Shown here one piece after another: positions 45,721 to 56,400 of a stretch of DNA of 64,000 bases. The stretch is from Toxorhynchites rutilus septentrionalis (taxonomy: Eukaryota > Arthropoda > Insecta > Diptera > Culicidae), in contig NC_073744.1 in NCBI RefSeq assembly GCF_029784135.1, forward strand, positions 14,426,929 to 14,490,928, read 5' to 3'. The notes under the pieces are model-generated. The model made no database searches. It saw nothing but the letters and a program-made list of their open reading frames with translations, and was not told the DNA's origin. Position 1 is the first letter of the stretch. Every line of letters starts with the position of its first letter. The position numbers and the translations under genes are program-made.

Positions 45721-46507
45721 TTCTCCCTTTTTTTATAAAATGATCTTGATTTTTCTTGATTTTTGTACTTTTTATTTTATCAGAAAAAATTACCAAAATA
45801 AACTTACTAGAATCCCTAAAAAAATTATTCTGGTACAAATATGGTACTGGTACTTTTTTATCATACATATTGTCAGTTGTAAATCGACTGAATGAACTTT
45901 TCCAGAATGAAAATCCCGAATAATATTCACAAAATTCAAACTGTTCGAAGTTTTTCAAAATATTGCTGGATAATTTCATGAACCAGAATAATTGACAAAT
46001 TAGGGGAATTGTTTATTGATGCAGGAATATGCTTTAGAGTGTAAAAGTACCCAAGAGAAAAATTTTGTTTCCAAAGTTAATATAATATAATTAATATAAT
46101 CGAACGAAATAACATAATAATTTGAAAACAATGTTCAATTCTTCCTCTGCTGATATGTTTTTCTTTTTTTGGTGAGTAAATATTCAGTCCAAAACATGAA
46201 CTATGAATACAGATAAATTCTGAATATAAATTTTCCTGTAATTTTCCACTTCTGAGAGAGTTTATACTATGCTTATCAATTCTTCCACATTCCTCAACAT
46301 CGATTGAACGACTTTCCTTTCAATTCAATCTTAATAAAACGAACATTAAAAGAATGGAGTAGGAACGTAAACAATGAAAGGAATGTTAGGCACTAAAAAT
46401 TATGTAGAACTAAACACAAAAGATACAGGTTTCATTATATTTAACATTAGTTAACATCTAAATTCATCAAATCGGTATATGAAACATTTAGAAATAAGAA
46501 TATTGAA
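45721..46507. other. Unassigned A+T-rich sequence
   Basis: No gene, RNA or repeat boundary was recognised. Confidence 0.4.
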
Positions 46508-47756
46508 TCTATATATATATATATATAAAAATGGATTTCTTTCTGTCTGTCTGATTCTTATTGATTCGGAAACTACTGAACTGATCGACATTAAAATTGG
46601 TATGTAGGGGTTTTTGGAGTCGGGTAAGGTTCTTACGATAGTTCGAGACCCATCTCCCCTCTCTAAGGGTGGGCTGGCATACAAATGAAACACAAATATC
46701 TGCATTACTCGAGAATTAATCAAGCAAATGAAACCAAATTAGTCATATGGAGGTTTTAGGGTGCAATAAATGTTTCTATGGTGGTAAGACACTCCACCCT
46801 CCTCTCTAAAGATTACTGCCATACAAATGAAGCACACATTTCTGCATAATTTAAGAACTAATCAAGTAAACGGAACCAAATTTGGCAATAAATGGGAGCA
46901 ATAAATGTTTTTATTGTGGTTTTGCACTCCTTTCCCCTCTCTGAAGAAAGGGGTGGGAAGGTTGCTGAACAACTCGAGAACTAATCAAATAAATGGAACA
47001 AAACTTAGCATATAGAGGTTTTAGGGATCGATAAACGTTTCTATGGTAGTTCGACACTCCTCCCCCCTCTCTTAAGGGGGGCTCCTATACAAAAAAACAC
47101 AAATTTCTGCATAACTCGAGAACTAATCAAGTAAATTGAGCCATATTTGGCATGTGGAGGTTTTAGGGGGCACGAAACGTTTCTATGATGGTTTTTTTTT
47201 TAAATGATGATGATGGTCCCACCTCTTTCCCCTACAAAGGCTTGAGCGGGACGAGTTATCTTATTGATAATAATTGAGTTACTGAGTTTATTACATCATA
47301 CTAACCAGTGAGCACATTAAATTGAAAAGAAAACGGACTGGTTATCCCGCAGACATAGATTACTAATCGATAGAACAATTTAAGCCTTTGTCTAAAGTAT
47401 TCATTCCATGGCATGTCGAGAGAATTTCCAACCCGGGAAGACCCTAGACCGATCGGGAATTGAACCCAATGCCTATGTCAGTATTAGCCATGAATTTTCA
47501 AGGGAAATCCCGCTTTATCAGATCCCCGGCCACGGCCTGCAATTGCGATCGTTTCCGAGTTCTAGTAGCTGAGCAAACCCAAGCCTTATTCTAGCCGACA
47601 CTTCAGGCCCATCACTTCACATATCCCAAGGCACACCTACCCCCTCTCTAAGGGTATGGGGGCCGCTGGACCCATGAACGTGCGCTTAGTAAGAAAACGA
47701 TGATGTGATAACGAAACATACATTTTGGGCGAGACGAAGTTTTCCGGGTCAGCTAG
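46508..47756 (+). mobile_element. Helitron-like non-autonomous element
   Basis: It begins TCTATATATATATATATATA followed by AAAATGGATTTCTTTCTGTC and ends CGGGTCAGCTAG, with A before and T after. Helitrons have TC and CTRR ends and insert between A and T. A GACGAAG...CGGG block lies just before the end, where a short hairpin is expected. The interior holds three to four diverged direct copies of a ~115-bp unit (ACTCGAGAACTAATCAAG..., GGAGGTTTTAGGG..., CTCCCCCCTCTCTAAGG). It has no helicase gene, and is interrupted by the SINE at 47192-47620. Confidence 0.75.
47192..47620 (-). mobile_element. tRNA-related SINE, family S1, copy 2 (nested)
   Basis: This is the closest relative of 6165-6590 (blocks CAAAGGCTTGAGCGGGACGA, CATGGCATGTCGAGAGAATT, GACCGATCGGGAATTGAACC). 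The poly-T run at 47191-47199 marks the A-tail end on the minus strand. It splits the Helitron-like element between its TCTATGATGG and GGCACACCTACCCC blocks, so it arrived later. Confidence 0.78.
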
Positions 47757-48069
47757 TATTCTATATAAAGTTGCTAGGAAATACGTCTCAGGTGAATACC
47801 GAATCGAAACGCTGATCAAGAATAATTCTCGGGATATGGTAAGTAAATAAACAGATTCTGTACGGATACCTACAATAACCGTGAAGCTTGATAAGACCTT
47901 CAATGGATTGCATCTCGGTCTGCGACACGCTTCAAAAACGCAATGAAAATGCCGTTTTGAAGCAAATCCTAGCGGATGATGAAAATGAATCATTGACAAC
48001 AGTGTTGATCGGCGAAATAATTAGCTAATTTTGGGTAAGCGAAATAATTAGCGTTTTAGAGAAAGGTTC

Positions 48070-48300
48070 AGTCGATCTTTACCCAAAGAAAGACGTACCC
48101 TGTGATTGGTGGGATTGGGTAGGAATTCTGGATTATGAGGTTCTACCAAGCAACTCTGTTACCAACAATATTGAGCAAAATGAAGCAGAAATCTTCGCCC
48201 CAAGAAAGTCATACTCCGTTTCTGGTGGGATTTGGAATGAATGAATGTATTATGAGCTACTACCAAGCAACCTGTCATCCAATAAGTATGACTCGCAACA
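48070..48300 (+). pseudogene. Mariner catalytic-region remnant with internal tandem duplication
   Basis: Two successive ~115-base segments encode related blocks. The first reads CDWWDWVGILDYEVLPSNSV, and the second reads YSVSGGIWNE, a stop, MYYELLPSNLSSNKY. The pattern ...WWDW.GI.YYELLP.N.T...... belongs to the mariner region between the first two catalytic aspartates. No terminal repeats were found. Confidence 0.62.
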
Positions 48301-48552
48301 GTTTTCGATGAGGAAGCAAATAAGATTTAGGAGAATAGAATATTTGAGCTACGTGGAAGTTGACGAAAGATTGTTAAACAAAACTGTGGATATACAATTG
48401 AATTATTTTTCTTTTTTTTTTTTTGGAAAAATATGCTTTCGTTCTCCAAAAATCGACATTAACTTCCCGGACATTCCAATATGAGCTATCCTGATTTCTC
48501 CTGATTTTTTTTTCATTCTCCTGATTTTTGAAAATTATTGTTGGCAACTCTG

Positions 48553-48828
48553 CCAGTAGCTATGTGGATAGCGTGGTCATGTAAAACAGCTTTCCATTGC
48601 AACCGGCTTTGGTTCGATCCCTGTTGACATCCTTTGGTCTTTTTTTGGCAATCCCAAAAAGATGAAAAAAGAAAAACGAAAGAGATGTCTGCTCCCATAC
48701 ATACAAACATTTTAAAGCTTTTGAGACAGATGATTTTATTTGCTCATTTGACGCTTCAGGACACGAAAAAGCATTTTTTTCTACCGAAAATGAAATGTTT
48801 TCTGGAAACGCTAGTTTGAGTGTGAAGT
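48553..48828 (+). mobile_element. tRNA-headed repeat, plus-strand copy of the CACCCAAA-ended family
   Basis: The A-box-like TAGCTATGTGG (48558-48568) and B-box-like GGTTCGATCC (48611-48620) lead a body that matches the inverse of 41436-41657, ending AACGCTAGTTTGAGTGTGAA at 48808-48827. Upstream, two copies of TCTCCTGATTTTT at 48497-48535 precede it. Confidence 0.6.
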
Positions 48829-49039
48829 TGTTTCAGAGTTGTTTGCATAATATAATAGGGAAAATAGAAAAGGGGGAAAATTTATTATTAGGTTATCCTT
48901 CAAAAATCATTACTTAAAAAATAAAAAGAGCACATATTGATCTTTGTATATATTATGTAAAAAATTCTCAGCTTAAAAAAATATAAAAAAATTAAGCACC
49001 CTTGGTACTGAGACCACGTAAACTGTAAAAAAACAAACG

Positions 49040-49592
49040 CAGGTCGGACTCGATTATCCGGAGTATTGATTTCTTTTTCACTCCGGATAATCGAGTCATA
49101 TAAAAACGAATTTTCTCTCGGTAAACGTAATATAGTAATGATTTGCACTTATTTATTGAACGGTTTTATCTAGGTTGACCCGTTTGTATGCTTGTGACTT
49201 GGTAACTTTGTCTGTAGCACTGTACCACATCAATAAAAATTTACCCCCTTCCTGTTGACCGTTTGATCTGAAATTAGGAACACATCTTCATCTCTGGTGT
49301 CATTATAAAACTGCGTATTCCATGATCTTGAAAATCCAAGATGGCGGACGCTACAAAATGGCGGATTACAAATTTTCTCAGAACCCCATCAATATGTATG
49401 TCAAATGAAAGGGATTCACTAGTAGAACACAGTTATTTATGAAAAATGCAAATCCAAGATGGCGGATTTCATATTTTCTTAGAACCCCATCAATATGGGT
49501 ATCAAATGAAAGGGCTTGACTAGTAGAATACAGTTAATCAAAAATAAAATACTCCGGATAATCGAGTCTAAAATTCCGGATAATCGAGTCCG
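49040..49592. mobile_element. pogo-type non-autonomous element, short copy
   Basis: The left end CAGGTCGGACTCGATTATCC and the right end ...CCGGATAATCGAGTCCG are inverted, with a second internal CCGGATAATCGAGT near each end. The body is the inverse of the corresponding parts of 9719-11330. It contains two related blocks, AATCCAAGATGGCGGA, at 49335 and 49451. It is non-coding. Confidence 0.78.
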
Positions 49593-52500
49593 AAAAAAAC
49601 ACCCGCTAATTTGCTTTAATTTGAAATATCGATCATCTGAATCGGTTTAGTAGTTCAAAAGTAATACATTTTTGGAAGCAGTAATTTTTCTAAAAAAATG
49701 GGAAAAATCTGATTTTTCGGACCGCCATAAAATCGTAATGGTCACCCTGGCATTGAATGTATATCGTGGGCACCCAGTAAAACCGGAAAACTATTCCCAT
49801 ACTGTGTGGCAAGAAAACATGCTACCCGTAACAAACGAAGACATACAACATACATTATCCCGGCTCAAATCAGCAACAGATTATCACCCCAGAGAATAAA
49901 AAACTGGCAAACCAAACACCCGCAAATCCATTCCCGAGATAGGTCGACCGCAATCCATCAGAACCAATATGGTTTACCGCATGGTTTTTCCGAAAACGAG
50001 TGTGACTTTTCCAGGCTGGTTTCGATTTTCCGCCCGGTGCATCAAATGAACGAATAATTTGGAAATAAAAATCGCACCCTAACTTTGCCGGGTTGGAACT
50101 GCCCGTAATAATTGAAACGGCAGGACGCGTAACTAATTTCGGTAATATCCACCATTCGATACGCAGGGCTTCATCATCGGGGTGAGAGCGATTGCATTAG
50201 CTTGATGATTTCCAGGGGCCACGCAGGAGATAGCAGCTAAATTGATACCGTTAATCAATCTAGCGTTGGGTTGCATGACCATGTGGAGAGTAATGGATTA
50301 GGATGGACACGCTAATGGAATATTATGATAATTGCTGCGCCGCTGTCCCGAAGCCAGAAGTCATTACTGGAAAGCTCCCCTGTGCGCGCTCGAGGAATCC
50401 ATGACAGCAATCTAAACAGGGGTAGCGGCTCTAACTGCAAACACTTTTTCATTACATCCCCCGGCGAAAATGGCGACGGCCAAAATAAATCCGGTAGATG
50501 GGCTGCCGTTTTATTTCCGTAATCAAAAACAAAAAAAGTTAAATCATCATTCTTTGTATTTCCCCCTCGCAGGAAGCGTTTGGTAAATAGAAACCGGGGA
50601 GAATAACATAAAAACAACAGCTATTAATCATCTTCTACTGTGATTCTTGAGACAAAACTTGAAACTGTGCAAAGAGAAAAAAAAACTTTTCACCGCACCC
50701 TCGCCACGGTATCTTCACGAAACAATTTCCATTGAATTCTCGCATTCTCGTAGTTTCGGTATTGGTAAAAAGTGAATACGATCCCCAAAAACAGCCAGCG
50801 GAACACCCTCTAATGGAATTAATTATGGTTTACTTAGGGGAGTGATTCTTTTTGAGCCGAAATTCTTCGTGGGGGCTGTCTCGCGAAAGGGATCCATTAG
50901 CTCGCGATTAATTGATTCGGAAAGTTTGTGGGATCCAATGTTTTTCAACTAAGCAAAACTTCGAAACAGAACTCGGTTTCTATTCCCGGCAGGCACAACC
51001 AAGTCCCGGGATTAACCCGGTGATCAACAATCGTTTTTATGTCTCATGCGTGGAAATAATCCTTTCTGGCAATTGCCACAAGAAATATTGACATACGGCC
51101 GCCGCAAATGGATTGCAAACATTTTTATTGGTGTCATAAAATGTTTGCTTTCAAATGGGGGTGTGTTTGCGGAGCATTAGGTACGTGGAATCCGCCTGTA
51201 AAAGTGTTTGGGCAGCAGCGATTTCGCAACATTTCCTGTAATTTATTCTGCCGTTGCGTTTTATTTACGGTTATCGATGTGCGAGGCACACTTTTTAAAG
51301 GGATACGTGGAGAATTCGTTGTCATTTGTGTCGTCTTTCTGTGGCTGCTCTCGGAAATCCTACACAAAGATATTAAATTTAATATTCGAAATGGACCGGT
51401 TGTTATTCAGCAAAATAACATCAAAACAAAGCAATATCACAGTCAAAACATCTCCGAAGAAGCATCCGGGGCTGGAAACAAGAGAAGACTCTATCGTTAT
51501 TTGTTTGTGTCTGTGTCCCTTCCCCATTGTTTACCAAGAAGATCTTTGATAGCTTCAGGCTTTGATATTCCGCAGTGAATAACTAATTGAAACTTGATGC
51601 CCGCAACAAAAAAAAACACACACACACGTGCTGTTGTCATTACGTTCTTCTTAAAAAAAAGTCTATCCGTTGCTGGGAGTTCCTATTCTCTTACACATAG
51701 TTGTTGAATTCGAGCCAAGAGAGTCAGGATGACTAATAAGCTCGACCAAGAAAAACGAACGAACGAAAGAACGAAGCAACCAAGAACACTTTTCATTTAC
51801 TCATTCGGCCCGGGTTTTCCTGATAAGACGGGAAGACGAAAAAAAACAGACGGGCTTTCCACCCACCCCCCCCCCCCACACACACACACACACAAACACG
51901 GTACAGAAAAAGAAGATGTTATTTTACGAGGATGAATGAAAATATCATTCATGGTTTCCCCCTCCCCCCTTCCGCACGAAAATTCGCACAATCCCAGCCC
52001 TTGTCGTGTAGTGATAAGATAAGACGGGGTGTTAGACCAAACACACATCCCAGCATTTTAACGCGCTCAGAAGGAAAGGTTAATGACATCCTTAATCACG
52101 TGCTAGATTGCGACTCTTCTTCGCCTTCATCGTCGTCTGGGATCTTGGGGAGGATCTTTGTCGTCTGCTGCTGTAATCCATAATGCTGGTTTTCCGCGAG
52201 AATCTGGGGGCGTAGTAGCATGAGTGGCATAATACAAACACACGCGCCATTGCGCGGGGGTGTGGGAACAATGGGAGATAGTGGAATTCTGCGTCTAGGT
52301 ATAATACGGGAAAATCACTGCACATTGGGGGGAGCTAGAATGTAAACATATTTAATTGTACACACCGTGGTAATTTAAAATCCTCGCACTGTGTGATACA
52401 AGCGGCAACAACATTCGGGTTGAAAGCTTGTGAGATAAGATGAAATGTCCCTGAAGTTCTTTTTTTTCTTCACCGAATCTGCTTCGCTATATTTTTTCGC

Positions 52501-53389
52501 TTTAAACAGATATGCGCACCTATCTTAGTGGAATCGATACGATGAGTGGGTTTTAGATATGGCCCTTTATCGCTAGATCCATAATTCTAGTCGTCGTCTC
52601 CGGATTTGTGTGCTCATTTTATAGTGAAGTGTGTTCAGTTCATAAATTTCGCATCAACCGGTTAATCAACCTAGATGTTTTTTTAAAGATCCGTCAATTT
52701 ATTAAATATTTTCGCTCTTCGATTTTAGGATTTCAGATCAATCTGATAACCGGTTACTCTGAAGTTCTAAAGCTCGATACGCGCTTCTGGATTTTTTAGA
52801 CGGTGATTTTCTTTTAGTGGTGAATGGTTCGAGTTCAAAAGTTTCATAAGGCAACGACTCGAGGAGATGTCCCGAGCAGGTTGAGGTTTGTTCCGCTGAC
52901 AAACTCGTACTCTGCCGTACATTAAGGGCCTGTGAAGTTTCGGCCACATTTAGCAAGCTCAATTGTTCGCGATTCTGTTCCATCGAGAAATATTGTTCGA
53001 TTGGCAAATAAGAACTTCAAAAGAGTGACTCATGGTGCAGAATAATTTAAGGGATGCCAGAATAAAACGACCGCAAAGGTTGAAAAACGAGCGGTATTCG
53101 AAGAAGCTCGGAATTTCTCCAAAATCACTCCGGAGAAGCTTTTTCAAATTTGTTCTCTTCTGAAAGTTCAGCAAATAACCATTATTTTATCTCATGAACT
53201 TTCTTGGATCGAATCAAAATCCTACCTAAATTACGGAAAAAATTATGATTCTAAATTTTAGGTGATTATATTTACTTTAAAATCTATTGCTCAATTAACC
53301 GTAATTGTTGAGACTTCTCACGCTGTAAGTCACACACAATCAAATTTCGGACCTGTGTTGAGACTTGCTTCTCCCCCGTTTTCCGTAAT
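49593..53389. other. Long unique-looking stretch
   Basis: Apart from a microsatellite at 51863-51893, no repeat partner was recognised. The frame at 49672-49899 (with FSDRHKIVMVTLALNVYRGH) is unassigned. The stretch 50060-52400 is of mixed composition, contains TAATTAA-type clusters (for example 50806-50830, 50900-50912) and no coding domain. It may be host intronic or intergenic DNA. Confidence 0.4.
51863..51893. repeat. Poly-C and (CA)n microsatellite
   Basis: A run of about 14 C's is followed by about eight CA units. It has no further significance visible. Confidence 0.9.
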
Positions 53390-53885
53390 AGGAGGGTTGT
53401 GTCCGAGACACGACCGCATATTTAGCGTAGGATTCCGTTAGGCTTTCTGTTGCATGCTAATTATGGATTTGTTTGAAGAATTACATCGTTAAACTCTTTG
53501 ATGATGATTTGGTGGCCCCGAAAAGAGCCGTTTTGTTCGGTTGTTTGGTATTGTTTGCTCACTACACCAGTGTTTACAGCCGAGTGATGATGACAGATGA
53601 CATGGAGTCATTTTCACACAACCACTACCATATACAATTTCACACTTACACTTGTGCTAAATGTCTTACAATGCATGTTCGGTAGTATATTTTTTCTGTT
53701 CATGTTTCAAGCAAAAAAATGCTGGATACATTTCCTGTCTAATGGTATATAACATATGTCGCAATAACGATTTTGAGTAATATGAGATTTCAATCTTATT
53801 GAATCGTTACATTTTTCGTAGAGTGATCCCCATATGTAGAAATCAGTGTGACTACCGGGTTCAAATCTTGCATCTGAACCCGCCG
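53390..53885 (-). repeat. Dispersed repeat composite with histone-type stem-loop, copy 2
   Basis: Parts match three other places: the left edge (GTGTCCGAGACACGACCGCA) with 6956-6975, the middle (53480-53605) with 15740-15870, and the right (53620-53860) with 11595-11640 and 745-915. This is the longest version in the window and may approach the full family unit. Confidence 0.6.
53515..53530 (-). promoter_or_regulatory. Histone-type 3' stem-loop-like sequence
   Basis: On the minus strand it reads GGCTCTTTTCGGGGCC: six stem pairs (two of them G-U type) around TTTC. It is followed by ACCAAATCATCATCAAAGAG. The shape and length match the replication-dependent histone mRNA 3' end better than the copy at 15783-15798. 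No histone reading frame is visible upstream. Confidence 0.55.
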
Positions 53886-53989
53886 TCATTCAAACACTTT
53901 TCTGCATCTTCAGGGCAAACGCAGTCAGAAGCGATCACTACTACTAATGCGCTGCCTAGTAAAAATTATATTTGAGGTTCAAAGTTTTC

Positions 53990-54915
53990 TGCTGAACGGA
54001 GCCGATGGAAACGATAGAAACACACACACACCATTGTTGATTGAACAGGTAGCTCACTTGGACACGCGTCCCCTGTGGGTAATCAACCTTCCAGTAATGG
54101 AATTCATATAATTAGAAACTGTGAAAGAAACGTGATGAATATTGCCATGCATTAATTACTAAATCTATCTTGACCTAAATATCTGAACTTAATACTAAAT
54201 TAACTTAAATGTATTTGAACTTATTTCCTATGTTACCTAAACCTATATCAAATCTATCATGCATTTAGAACCCAATCTTAAAGGGTCACCCTAGAATTTT
54301 GTAACGAAGATAATTGTGAGAAGAGAACAATTCAGTTTAATGTCCACCACTAGTGGTCACTGTAAATAGCTAGGATAGGAAACTATTTGTTAAGAATAGG
54401 TCAGTACAAAATATATCGTTGGAGAGTGAAGTCAACCATCCAGTGTTTTATTGTGCAGTCGCGGAATAAGCTTCAAAGAAATTCATAGAAGAATTTCATC
54501 TAGAGATTGGATAGTCCCCCGAATCTCCTGTAATTCGCGGTTGTTAGTGCAACATAAGTGCATCAGGCGCAACTTGCTGTGCACAAGTGGTCGAGCATCA
54601 TCATCGTTGGAGTCAACGGATTCAACGGATAGCCAGCGTCGGTGTATTCCACCATTGCATCGCTTCTTCTGGGCCGTCGTTTATCGCCGGTGGAAAATCC
54701 TTCGAAAAGGAACGGGTAAGCCCCAACAAAACGCTCATCTCTTCCCATTTTTGCCTTTGTTGAGAAGATATTCTGTAGAAAAATACTTTCATTAGTTCTG
54801 ATTATTAGCAGGAGTAAAAACACCTTTAGTACGCATTTCAAGTGCGATGTGAAGATATGAAAAAAATCATTGGACATCGGTTGGTTTTACTCTTGATATA
54901 TGAATAATTTAATTT
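53990..54915 (+). other. Possible LTR and leader of an unidentified element
   Basis: The region 54140-54290 is rich in ACCTAAA/CTATC text as in some long terminal repeats. It is followed by a more balanced stretch (54440-54720) with a splice-acceptor-like TTTTATTGTGCAG at 54447-54459 and a donor-like GGGTAAGCC at 54714. No second LTR copy or adjacent gag/pol was found, so a host exon with flanking intron is equally possible. Confidence 0.25.
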
Positions 54916-55187
54916 TGTTTTGCAAAGCTGTAAAGACAAACGGAGACATTACAAAAATCACATGACATCCCTGGTGCGAAAAAATGCAAGATATCAAGAA
55001 AAATACAGATACATGAATATGAAACCGCCAACAAATGGCTTTAATTGTCAATATAATTCACATCATAATGCATTATTGGCAACATTGTTTTGTTTGGACA
55101 TCTAGCGGAGGATTTCAGTTCAAAACAAAGCTCAAAATAAGTTTTACTCTGCAGCATATGTTTGAAGAGCATTGAACAACTCGAATT

Positions 55188-55483
55188 TTGTGCCATTTGA
55201 AGAAAACTTCTGCTCTTGAAGAATCGCAGCGCTTGAAGTGGTTCAAAAAATTGAAAAACTGTGCTTTTAACGTGAAAAACCGCCAAATAATTGCAGTGAA
55301 CTGCCAGCAAATTAGGAACAAAGATGATACTCAAACGCAACAACAACTCGCGGACCAATTGAATGTGACCCAAGAAGCCATCTACTTACGTATGAAAATC
55401 GTGGAAAAAAATCAAGGAGATCGGAAGATGGTTTCCACATGAGCTGAACGAAAGAGAACCTTTGAAACCGAAAACTCACATGT
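55188..55483 (+). pseudogene. Mariner transposase N-terminal fragment
   Basis: The frame contains LKWFKKLKNCAFNVKNRQII and DDTQTQQQLADQLNVTQEAI. The first matches the WF.R.K.G.F...D.R block between the two helix-turn-helix motifs, and the second is the acidic linker and second helix-turn-helix of mauritiana-type mariners. After a stop at 55440-55442 the frame continues as ERKRTFETENSHVKC and is then cut by a SINE insertion at 55484. The catalytic domain is absent. Confidence 0.75.
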
Positions 55484-55501
55484 AAAATGCTGCTCGCCCG
55501 G

Positions 55502-55646
55502 AGGCGATCTGGCGTAGTGATAACATCCATGCCTCTCACGTTAAAGGTCACGAGTTCAATTCTCACTCCCGACATTCTTCCAAAAATGGAAGTAAAAGTG
55601 ACGAACCAGCCAAATGAGTTGAAAGACACTATAATACAGATAAAAA
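55502..55646 (+). mobile_element. tRNA-headed SINE inserted in a mariner, with target duplication
   Basis: The head GATCTGGCGTAGTGATAACA contains the A-box, and GAGTTCAATTCTCACTCCC contains the B-box about 35 bases later. A short body follows, ending ATACAGATAAAA. The flanks AAAATGCTGCTCGCCCGG (55484-55501) and AAAATGCTGCTCGTCCGG (55647-55664) differ at one base in 18. It is a short SINE of about 145 bp. The same head occurs at 16180-16222 joined to a LINE end. Confidence 0.87.
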
Positions 55647-55794
55647 AAAATGCTGCTCGTCCGGTAAAAGTGGAAGTCATATTTTTTTTTTCAAATCTGA
55701 GCTTCCAATATATTCTCGCCAAATATGTGTTTTGTGCTTACAAATAATTTAGTGTTGAACAAACCAATACAAACAATTTACAGCTGAAGTTCTC

Positions 55795-56132
55795 TTATGG
55801 CGAGTTTACATTAGGGGGAACTAAAACTATAGTAGATTCATTCACGTGAAAATAGGTGTAAACGAGCGACAATAAATATGATACACTTATTCGAGGTATA
55901 TATAACTTGAATAAATTCAGCATATGTAAACGCTTGTGAATTTCTCACTGGTGAGAAATCACTAAAGTCAAATGCAATTCTACTTCAGGTGAATAAATTC
56001 ACCGAAAATATGAATATATTCATAATATATTCATTATAGAAGTTCACGCTAGTGTAAACGGTTGATGCGATTTCTATAAATCACACCATATTTCTTCACA
56101 TGAATATATCACTAGTCTCAACTCACCCTTAG
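55795..56132. mobile_element. MITE with (A/T)GG(C/T)GAGTTTACA ends
   Basis: The left end TTATGGCGAGTTTACATTAG and the right end, on the minus strand, CTAAGGGTGAGTTGAGACTA, are imperfect inverted repeats. The interior has several short palindromes built on GAATATATTC and TTTCTCAC/GTGAGAAA. It has no coding potential and its superfamily was not determined. Confidence 0.55.
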
Positions 56133-56400
56133 AAACGTCATTGGAAATTAACACAGGATCATTCTGGTTTCCACTCCACTTTTGTCTTCAATACAAGAAG
56201 TTCATGTTTACACTTCACGATCTGTTTTACAAATGTGTGCAAAAAAGTGAAGTGAGATGCATTCGTAGTGAAAACGTAAGTGCAAGTCGATACGGATAAG
56301 GCCCTAAAGTTTCAAATTTGAATTTTATTTACTAGAATTAATCGTATCACTCACCTTACTTGAAATATAAAAATACCCCCGACTTGCGTATATTTGTAAT

